Origin: an uncultured Porphyromonadaceae bacterium
GTDB lineage: Bacteria > Bacteroidota > Bacteroidia > Bacteroidales > Muribaculaceae
Assembly: GCA_947178685.1 (NCBI GenBank)
Contig: CAMWZE010000132.1
Location: 1 to 5,456, forward strand
Reading direction: 5' to 3'
DNA: 5,456 nt
Part shown: positions 1-5,456 of the stretch, one piece after another
How positions within the stretch are numbered: position 1 is the first letter of the stretch
How the letters are laid out: every line of letters begins with the position of its first letter
Program-made: the position numbers and the translations under genes
The notes under the pieces: generated by a model
The model's database searches: none
Seen by the model: the letters and a program-made list of their open reading frames with translations, nothing else
What the model was told of the DNA's origin: nothing

Positions 1-263
<263 letters not shown>

Positions 264-288
264 TTCCTTTATTTTTTGTTAAATTATT

Positions 289-327
289 AAGTAACTTGGT
301 TGCTGAGTCCCAGCAACCAAGTTACTT
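289..327 (+). terminator. Perfect 17-bp hairpin after the ABC-F gene
   Basis: The arms 289-305 and 311-327 are exact reverse complements (core gtaacttggttgctg / cagcaaccaagttac) around the 5-nt loop agtcc. One wobble and one further pair could extend the stem at its base. It starts 25 nt after the ABC-F stop and ends 29 nt before the next ATG, so it most likely ends ABC-F transcription. The downstream strand is AT-rich with a run of five T only at 341-345, so it is not a textbook intrinsic terminator. A structured leader for the following gene is the alternative. Confidence 0.65.
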
Positions 328-356
328 GAAATTTGTCTAATTTTTCCGTCTTCATT

Positions 357-650
357 ATGGTAAAACACGTAGTCACTTTCAAATTCAAAGGCACTCCTGA
401 AGAGCGTCGTAAATGTGCCGAAGACTTCGCTACAGCCCTTCGTGCTCTCCCCGATCAAATTGATCAGCTTAAGTCAATAGAGGTAGGCATAAATGTAAAT
501 CCTGCAGAAACATGGGATCTTGTGCTTACTGCTACAGCTGACACTCTTGAGGATGTTGCGGCTTATTCTGCACATCCTGCCCACGTTGACGCTGTCAAGA
601 TAATTGCCCCTTTCAAAGAGGCTCGCGCTTGTGTCGACTACATAATCTGA
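357..650 (+). CDS. Dabb-family (stress-responsive alpha/beta barrel) small protein
   Basis: A 97-residue protein, the usual length for a single Dabb domain (dimeric ferredoxin-like alpha/beta barrel). Visible family traits are the N-terminal strand MVKHVVTFKFK with His4, a central helix rich in charged residues (about 14-31), the strand around LKSIEVGINVNP (38-49), and the motif Y70-SA-H73-P-A-H76 followed by the closing strand near the C terminus. Family members are soluble. Some are plant stress proteins, and related folds act as polyketide cyclases or small-molecule enzymes, but most bacterial ones have no known substrate. The ATG at 357 is chosen over an upstream in-frame TTG at 333, because MVKH is the standard family N terminus and the TTG lies just behind the hairpin. 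The stop at 648-650 is 5 nt before the next ATG, so the two genes are almost certainly co-transcribed. The fold is confident; the reaction is unknown. Confidence 0.88.
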   Translation: MVKHVVTFKFKGTPEERRKCAEDFATALRALPDQIDQLKSIEVGINVNPAETWDLVLTATADTLEDVAAYSAHPAHVDAVKIIAPFKEARACVDYII

Positions 651-655
651 GAATC

Positions 656-1918
656 ATGAGGTATTATCTCCCCGTAATAATCACCGGATCTATCCTCGCT
701 TCCTGCAGCAGTTATGAGGCTCCCGATCTTCAGCCTGTGAATGAAAAAACCTTCACCGGCGATAATCTCACGCTTTATTACAACGGTGAGCCTATGCCTA
801 ATAAATCTGTCTCTCTTACTCAGAAAGACGACAAGGCTACTGCCAAACTTTTTGCTGAGTTTGACCTCTCTCAACTTTCTGCATTCGGATTGTCCGGCTC
901 CATACCGGCACCGGGTGTATTTCCAGGTTCTCCGGTCACTATTCTTGATCTCAATATGAATGCTGCCGGAGAATATTGGAATTTCATCGGTTCCGGCTCA
1001 GATGACTATTGTTCCTATAATTACAAAGGATATGCCAACAATGATCGCATGGCTATCTTTATATCTGAGGCAAAGCTTAAAACTCCGGCAATAAATCCTG
1101 CTGTATGGAAACCGGCTCCGATGAAACAGACCGATGGAGTATATACCTCATTGCCATTCTTCATTAACTGGCAGTATGAACCTATACCTGATGTTGATTT
1201 CGACCTTACACCTTTTCTTGAGGCTATCACCACTATCCCTGTGATACCGGTCTATAATAATACGGCCTATATGTCGATTAGTCAGGCTGTATCTCTCCTT
1301 CTGCAGACTGTGGCATTCTCTGACGACGGTAATCTGACGGTATCCTATATCTCTTCTGTCGGCGGTGCCTCTCGTATTGCACAGACTCTCCCCAACCGAT
1401 TCATGTATCTGCCGGTATCGGAAAGTAAAGTCAATATCTACATCAATCCAACCGCTCTATTCGGCATGTTGCTGATGGCAGGTTCTTCAGGAATGCCTGC
1501 CGAAGATGTGAAAATAATTGGTAATGGCATTTATCCTTCCGGACATGTCTCTGAGGTGGCTCCCGGTGTGATGGAGAGTATTTTGAAATCAGAAATAGCA
1601 AAGAAATTGGCCGCTGCAACTCTTAAGGTGATACTTCCCCGGCTGGCTGATGGTCTCCCATTTGATATCTCGATTCAGAATGCACAACTCAACCTCTGTC
1701 TTGACAATCTCATAGCGATGCAAATGGTTGAAGAGATCATTACACCTCTCTTTGCCGACAATGATATTCTTAAAGCAATTGAAGCATACATTGAAAACAA
1801 CGCTATGCTTAAACCTCTGCTCCCTTATTTAGGTCAAGCCATGACTCTCATCCCCGAAGCCTTGAAGCGCACCAATACCCTTCAGATCGGGCTTGCACTC
1901 GTCCCTGCCGGACAATAG
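656..1918 (+). CDS. Predicted lipoprotein of unknown function (possibly DUF4925-like)
   Basis: The product has 420 residues. The start ATG at 656 gives a clean lipoprotein signal: a short hydrophobic stretch (5-15) and the lipobox L14-A15-S16-C17, with Cys17 the lipidated residue. An upstream in-frame TTG at 629 would bury this signal inside the previous gene, so it is rejected. After Cys17 comes SSYEAPD, which is not a clear Bacteroidetes surface-export signal, so the protein may stay on the periplasmic face. Residues about 35-145 look beta-rich (NLTLYYNGEPMPNKSVSL, then strands with many aromatics), as do 195-265 (FSDDGNLTVSYIS). Residues 300-400 look helical and contain hydrophobic helices, then a final strand (NTLQIGLALVPAG). 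No catalytic motif is visible. The pattern recalls Bacteroides lipoproteins of the DUF4925 type, but that is from memory and uncertain. It is the second gene of a pair with the Dabb gene and ends before the palindrome at 1963. Confidence 0.88.
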   Translation: MRYYLPVIITGSILASCSSYEAPDLQPVNEKTFTGDNLTLYYNGEPMPNKSVSLTQKDDKATAKLFAEFDLSQLSAFGLSGSIPAPGVFPGSPVTILDLNMNAAGEYWNFIGSGSDDYCSYNYKGYANNDRMAIFISEAKLKTPAINPAVWKPAPMKQTDGVYTSLPFFINWQYEPIPDVDFDLTPFLEAITTIPVIPVYNNTAYMSISQAVSLLLQTVAFSDDGNLTVSYISSVGGASRIAQTLPNRFMYLPVSESKVNIYINPTALFGMLLMAGSSGMPAEDVKIIGNGIYPSGHVSEVAPGVMESILKSEIAKKLAAATLKVILPRLADGLPFDISIQNAQLNLCLDNLIAMQMVEEIITPLFADNDILKAIEAYIENNAMLKPLLPYLGQAMTLIPEALKRTNTLQIGLALVPAGQ

Positions 1919-1962
1919 GTCTTATCGTAAAGGCTTATTGCCACCCACTCGGATAAAATAAT

Positions 1963-2010
1963 ATAATTAGGGATGTTTCAAAACAATTGTTTTGAAACAT
2001 CCCTAATTAT
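1963..2010. terminator. 48-bp perfect palindrome between convergent genes, probable bidirectional terminator
   Basis: Positions 1963-1986 and 1987-2010 are exact reverse complements over all 24 positions, centred on caattg, with core ggatgtttcaaaac. Transcribed from either side it can fold into a long hairpin with a tiny loop. It lies 44 nt after the lipoprotein stop and 6 nt after the esterase stop, so it can serve both converging transcripts. On the minus strand it is followed by a T-rich run (attattttatcc). On the plus strand the following bases are not T-rich. The strict symmetry would also fit a repeated intergenic palindromic element. Confidence 0.8.
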
Positions 2011-2016
2011 TCGTAG

Positions 2017-3102
2017 CTACTTAATAAATAGCGATGTGAGTTCCACTGCTTTATTGAAAGCCGTAGGTTGACCTTTCACCGTAGCGAAAGTATGAATGGC
2101 TCCAGGAAACTCAATTCTCTCTACCTTATTACCTAAATTCTTAAGATGTATAGCAAACTCTTTCCCCTGATCACAGAGAATATCCCTTTCCGCAGCAATC
2201 ATCAACACAGGTGGAAGTTTTCTCAAATCTGAATCCTCAGCATGTGCCGGCGAAAATTTTGGATTTTTCATCATCTCGTTAAGCTTTCCCGCACCTCCTG
2301 CATAAGCCTCATTGAAAGCCTCCATCAATCTCCCGTCCAATCCATAGCCTCTTGAATATTTCTTCCATGAGGTCGATTTGTCGTTATAACTTTTTACTAC
2401 CGGATAAATCAACACTATCGATTTGATTTTTGCCGGAACACCCTTGCGGTCACTCAGTTGCATAGCTGAAGCAAGTGCGAGATTCCCTCCGGCACTGTCA
2501 CCACCGACACTCACCAGATCCGGGCGTGAGCCCCATTCTTCTGCATGCGTCATCGCATATTCCACACTCCCCTCACAATCATTAAGACCGGCAGGAAATG
2601 AATTTTCCGGAGCAAGTCTGTAATCTACAGCCAACACCATAAGGTTACCGGTGGCCGCAAGCGACTCACAAAAAGATGCACAACTCTCCAGACCCCCAAA
2701 AGTCCAGCCTCCTCCATGGAAATAAACAAGCAAAGGCAAAGCCTTGGATGTTTTTTTTCCGGGCTTATAAAGACGCATCTTCATACCTCTCGCTCGTCCG
2801 TCTCCCTCAATATCTATTCTCTCTACTCCTCCAAGAGATGTGGACGGACTGTTACGGACGTTGCGTATTGTAGCCAATTCCCCACCCATTCCTCTCATCG
2901 CATGATATATTGCATCGGCCTGATGATCCTGAAGACCGTCTGCCATTTCATCGATCAGGTCATCCGCTTCATTGAGCATCTTGTTATGGTCTTCAGACGT
3001 AGGATACAGCATCATCGGAATACCCGGCCCGGCTGAAAGCGGAGCAAATCCTCCACCGGCAAATAGCACACATGCAACTGCCAATCTCAATATCTTCTTC
3101 AT
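2017..3102 (-). CDS. Secreted alpha/beta-hydrolase esterase, HSL (hormone-sensitive lipase) type
   Basis: The 361-residue product is predicted to hydrolyse carboxylic esters. The catalytic set is complete: oxyanion-hole motif H129-G-G-G-W133, nucleophile elbow G201-D-S203-A-G205, acid Asp307 in AERDILCD, and His337 in GAIHTF. HGGGW plus GDSAGG places it in the HSL / alpha/beta hydrolase fold-3 group, together with the conserved stretch DYRLAPE (160-166). The N terminus MKKILRLAVACVLFAGG looks like a signal peptide, with a plausible cleavage after Ala24 (LSA/GP), so the enzyme probably acts in the periplasm. Cys11 is too early and too deep in the hydrophobic core to be a convincing lipobox. 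Residues 35-75 are a charged helical segment, likely the cap. The gene lies 73 nt after the uup-like stop with no visible terminator, so it may be read from the ridA promoter; I found no good promoter in the gap. Acyl substrate is unknown; a sugar-ester deacetylase or a general short-chain esterase are both possible. Confidence 0.93.
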   Translation of the reverse strand: MKKILRLAVACVLFAGGGFAPLSAGPGIPMMLYPTSEDHNKMLNEADDLIDEMADGLQDHQADAIYHAMRGMGGELATIRNVRNSPSTSLGGVERIDIEGDGRARGMKMRLYKPGKKTSKALPLLVYFHGGGWTFGGLESCASFCESLAATGNLMVLAVDYRLAPENSFPAGLNDCEGSVEYAMTHAEEWGSRPDLVSVGGDSAGGNLALASAMQLSDRKGVPAKIKSIVLIYPVVKSYNDKSTSWKKYSRGYGLDGRLMEAFNEAYAGGAGKLNEMMKNPKFSPAHAEDSDLRKLPPVLMIAAERDILCDQGKEFAIHLKNLGNKVERIEFPGAIHTFATVKGQPTAFNKAVELTSLFIK

Positions 3103-3175
3103 ATATGATCTATTTCAAATTCCTATATCCAACATCAATCCCATTTATAAATTATGTATGGAGCAAATCCATCAA

Positions 3176-4969
3176 CTAACCCTCCTTCTCCATTAACTCA
3201 AGGAGTCTGAATTCGGCTTCATCGATCTCGGATATAATCTCTTCCATCCGTTTTCCTGCAGATGTGATGGCCTCGACGCTCATCTCTCCGGATGACATCT
3301 CTACCTCCAGACGCGCCTTCTCCTTCTCAAGACTATCCACTTTAATCGTAAGCTCTTCAAGTTCACGCTTCTCCTTGAAAGAGAGTTTCTGTTTTCTCTC
3401 CTGTTGTGGTTTCTGTGATACGCTTGCCTTGTTTGTCATGGCAGCTGCCTCAAGGGCCCGCTTCTCCTTAGCCTCCTCCTGCACACAATGACGATATGTG
3501 GAATAGTCGCCAGGAAAGTCTTTTATCTCTGCATTACCCTTAAACACAAACAGATGATCTACAATTCTATCGAGAAAAAAGCGGTCGTGACTTACTACTA
3601 TCACACACCCTTTGAAATTCACGAGATAATCCTCAAGCACTGTCAGTGTCAAGATATCAAGATCATTTGTCGGCTCGTCAAGAATCAGAAAATTAGGACT
3701 CTTCATGAGCACGGTTGCAAGATACAGACGCCGTCTTTCCCCTCCGCTCAGTTTATGGATGAATTTTTGCTGTGTGTCTGGCGTAAAAAGGAAACGAGAA
3801 AGAAATTGTGAAGCTGAAAGACGTGTCTTTTCATCTATCCTGACCTCCTCTGCTATCTCTCTTACCGCATCTATCACCTTCTTTCTTTCATCAAAACCGG
3901 TCATTCCGTCCTGACTGTAATAGCCCCATTTGACGGTCTCTCCGATATCAAAATATCCGCTGTCTGGTGTAAGTTCTCCCAAAAGAAGCTTGATAAAGGT
4001 GGATTTTCCGGCTCCGTTATCGCCTACTATACCAACTTTTTCATACCTCGCGAAAGTGTAATTCCAGTTTTCCAGAATCTTTATATCACCAAACGATTTG
4101 GATACATCATGTGCTTCGAATATCTTTGACCCGATATAAGATGAACCGCTTCCAAGATTCAATTCGCGGCTTGAAAGATTCACTTTACTCTTTGCCTCAA
4201 GCTGATGGAAATTGTCTATCCTGTATTTTGCCTTCGATCCTCTTGCCTGCGGCTGCCTGCGCATCCAGTCAAGCTCAGTCCTGAGCAGATTCTTTACCTT
4301 TGCAAGTTCAGCATTCATGGCGTCATACCGTTCCTGCCTTTTCTCAAGATAATAGTCATAATTACCGTCATAGCTATACACAGCCTCACGGTCTATCTCT
4401 ATTATCTTATTGCACACCTTGTCGAGGAAGTAGCGGTCGTGTGTCACCATCAGCAACGTTATCCGCTGACGAGTGAGATAATTTTCAAGCCATTCCACCA
4501 TCTCTATGTCAAGATGATTGGTGGGCTCGTCGAGTATCAACAGGTCCGGCTCGGAAAGTAGCACCTTAGCCAAAGCTACCCTCTTCACCTGGCCTCCTGA
4601 CATTTCCCCCATCTTGTGGGTCATGTCATTAATCCTGAACTGACTGAGCATTTGTCGTGCCCTATCGGCACATGTATAATCATCGACCCGGATAGGCGAC
4701 GGCGTCGCATATGCAAGCACCGTTTCTTCCGGGTCGAACTCTGGCTGCTGCGGAAGATAACCCACCCGCAGATCATTCCTGAACACAACATTACCGCTAT
4801 CGTAATCCTCATGGCCTGCTATGATATTCAGAAATGTTGTCTTCCCTGCACCGTTCGCTGCAATCAATCCGATTTTGTCACCTTGGTACACTCCAAGTGT
4901 GACGTCTGCGAAAAGAACACGGTCTCCGAAAGATTTCGTCAGTTTTTCTATCTGCAGATAGCTTACCAT
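3176..4969 (-). CDS. uup: Uup-like ABC-F ATPase with C-terminal coiled coil
   Basis: The 597-residue soluble protein has two ABC domains and no membrane segment. Domain 1 has Walker A AANGAGKT (37-44), signature MSGGQ (123-127), Walker B LLILDE (Asp147, Glu148) and H-switch His177. The interdomain linker (about 205-280) carries the basic stretch WMRRQPQARGSKAKYR, matching the ABC-F P-site tRNA interaction motif. Domain 2 has Walker A GDNGAGKS (316-323), signature LSGGE (407-411), Walker B with Asp431 and Glu432, and His461. The LDEPTNDLD wording and the charged coiled-coil tail (about 525-597) are typical of Uup. E. coli Uup, about 635 residues, affects precise transposon excision, replication-fork or branched-DNA processing and ribosome function. 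All catalytic glutamates and histidines are present, so both sites look active, but the first glycine of Walker A in domain 1 is alanine (Ala37). The start is 47 nt after the ridA stop, suggesting one transcript. Subgroup is confident; cellular role here is inferred. Confidence 0.94.
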   Translation of the reverse strand: MVSYLQIEKLTKSFGDRVLFADVTLGVYQGDKIGLIAANGAGKTTFLNIIAGHEDYDSGNVVFRNDLRVGYLPQQPEFDPEETVLAYATPSPIRVDDYTCADRARQMLSQFRINDMTHKMGEMSGGQVKRVALAKVLLSEPDLLILDEPTNHLDIEMVEWLENYLTRQRITLLMVTHDRYFLDKVCNKIIEIDREAVYSYDGNYDYYLEKRQERYDAMNAELAKVKNLLRTELDWMRRQPQARGSKAKYRIDNFHQLEAKSKVNLSSRELNLGSGSSYIGSKIFEAHDVSKSFGDIKILENWNYTFARYEKVGIVGDNGAGKSTFIKLLLGELTPDSGYFDIGETVKWGYYSQDGMTGFDERKKVIDAVREIAEEVRIDEKTRLSASQFLSRFLFTPDTQQKFIHKLSGGERRRLYLATVLMKSPNFLILDEPTNDLDILTLTVLEDYLVNFKGCVIVVSHDRFFLDRIVDHLFVFKGNAEIKDFPGDYSTYRHCVQEEAKEKRALEAAAMTNKASVSQKPQQERKQKLSFKEKRELEELTIKVDSLEKEKARLEVEMSSGEMSVEAITSAGKRMEEIISEIDEAEFRLLELMEKEG

Positions 4970-5016
4970 ACCGCTCGTCTATTTTTATTTCTATTGAAAA
5001 CTGATTCAGTTACATC

Positions 5017-5391
5017 TTAGACAGCTGCTACTGCCTCAATTTCTACAAGTGCCTGTTTAGGCAGCTCCTTAACCGCAAATGCCGCACGCGCGGGATATAC
5101 GGCATTGAAATACTCGGCATACACCTCGTTCATGGCTCCGAAGAGGCTCATATCTGCGAGAAGCACAGTAGTCTTCACTACATTGTCAAGGGTCGCTCCC
5201 GCCTCAGCAAGAATAGCCTTGATATTCTCAATGCTTTGAGCAGTCTGTGCCTTGATATCCTCTGGCATTGCACCTGTCTCGGCATTGATAGGAAGTTGAC
5301 CTGACACAAAAATAAGATTTCCGGTCTGAACAGCCTGACTATAAGGCCCGATCGCACCGGGGGCTGATTTTGAATTTAATTCTTTTTTCAT
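5017..5391 (-). CDS. ridA: RidA family reactive enamine/imine deaminase
   Basis: The 124-residue product has the normal length of the RidA (YjgF/YER057c/UK114) family, which forms cytoplasmic trimers and hydrolyses 2-aminoacrylate and related enamines/imines released by PLP enzymes such as serine/threonine dehydratase, protecting other enzymes from damage. Family residues visible are IGPYSQA with Tyr17, the FVSGQLP strand (28-34) with Ser30, the key substrate-carboxylate Arg102 in YPARAAFAV, and Glu117 in VEIEAVA. The position equal to E. coli Cys107 is alanine (Ala104), which is not essential. The arginine places it in the catalytically competent RidA group rather than the arginine-lacking Rid subfamilies. 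The start MKKELNSKSAPGAIGPYSQ fits the family; it is preceded by an A-rich leader with no Shine-Dalgarno, usual for Bacteroidetes. It is the first gene of the minus-strand set, with a promoter candidate directly upstream. Confidence 0.95.
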   Translation of the reverse strand: MKKELNSKSAPGAIGPYSQAVQTGNLIFVSGQLPINAETGAMPEDIKAQTAQSIENIKAILAEAGATLDNVVKTTVLLADMSLFGAMNEVYAEYFNAVYPARAAFAVKELPKQALVEIEAVAAV

Positions 5392-5413
5392 TTTGAGTTG
5401 ATTTTTATCACTG

Positions 5414-5444
5414 CAAAAATAACTAAAAACTTTTATTAATGCAA
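5414..5444 (-). promoter_or_regulatory. Candidate Bacteroidetes-type promoter of ridA
   Basis: On the minus strand the -7 element TATTTTTG (complement of 5414-5421) fits TAnnTTTG at all fixed positions. A TTG (complement of 5442-5444) lies 20 nt upstream, matching the -33 element spacing described for Bacteroides sigma-ABfr promoters. Transcription would start near 5408, giving a leader of roughly 17 nt before the ridA ATG. The region is AT-rich, so chance matches are possible. Confidence 0.55.
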
Positions 5445-5456
5445 CCTATTTTATCT

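Noticed and set aside
328..335. Promoter -7 element (GAAATTTG) for the Dabb gene
   Set aside because: It matches five of the six fixed positions of TAnnTTTG, but no TTG lies 19-21 nt upstream (the nearest is 25 nt away) and it overlaps the base of the hairpin.
333..356. N-terminal extension of the Dabb protein from a TTG start
   Set aside because: The extra residues MSNFSVFI are not part of the family, and the ATG at 357 gives the standard MVKH beginning.
3070..3072. Esterase Cys11 as a lipoprotein cysteine (LAVAC)
   Set aside because: Only ten residues precede it and the hydrophobic core continues after it, so a type I signal peptide cleaved near Ala24 fits better.
3164..3171. Minus-strand TGGATTTG as a -7 element for the esterase gene
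   Set aside because: One fixed base is wrong and the only candidate -33 TTG is about 27 nt upstream, too far for the known spacing.
3488..3811. Plus-strand open frame of 107 codons inside the uup-like gene
   Set aside because: It is an antisense shadow of a strongly conserved ABC-F coding region; the product has no family traits.
4616..5020. Plus-strand open frame of 134 codons opposite the 5' end of the uup-like gene
   Set aside because: It is cysteine- and histidine-rich low-quality sequence antisense to the Walker A region and the ridA-uup gap, with no recognisable domain.

Overview
The window looks like ordinary chromosomal DNA of a Bacteroidales bacterium. The evidence is the moderate GC content, the absence of clear Shine-Dalgarno sequences before any start, an upstream element matching the Bacteroidetes promoter form (TTG, about 20 nt, TAnnTTTG), a short-signal lipoprotein of a kind seen in Bacteroidetes, and ABC-F proteins with sequence traits of that phylum. 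Placement in a gut family such as Muribaculaceae is possible but is only an impression from the protein sequences.

Layout. (1) Positions 1-263 hold the 3' end of a plus-strand ABC-F ATPase gene (YbiT-like C-terminal half). It is followed by a perfect 17-bp hairpin with a 5-nt loop at 289-327. (2) Positions 357-1918 hold a tight plus-strand pair: a 97-residue Dabb (stress-responsive alpha/beta barrel) protein and, 5 nt later, a 420-residue lipoprotein of unknown function. (3) A 48-bp perfect palindrome at 1963-2010 lies between this pair and the convergent minus-strand genes and probably terminates transcription from both sides. (4) Positions 5391 down to 2017 hold three minus-strand genes in the order ridA (enamine/imine deaminase), uup-like ABC-F ATPase, and a secreted alpha/beta-hydrolase esterase of the HSL type. 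A good promoter candidate sits just upstream of ridA at 5414-5444. No terminator is visible between the three genes, so they may share a transcript.

How the genes relate. Two different ABC-F ATPases (ribosome- or replication-associated, soluble) occur within 5 kb but in opposite orientations and in different operons. RidA removes reactive enamines made by PLP enzymes, and Uup-like proteins act on ribosomes or on DNA intermediates. Their adjacency looks like a housekeeping or stress cluster rather than a dedicated pathway. The Dabb-lipoprotein pair is the least understood part. There is no mobile element, CRISPR array, RNA gene or defence system that I can support here, and no strong candidate for a wholly new system. 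No gene-free stretch exceeds 100 bases.
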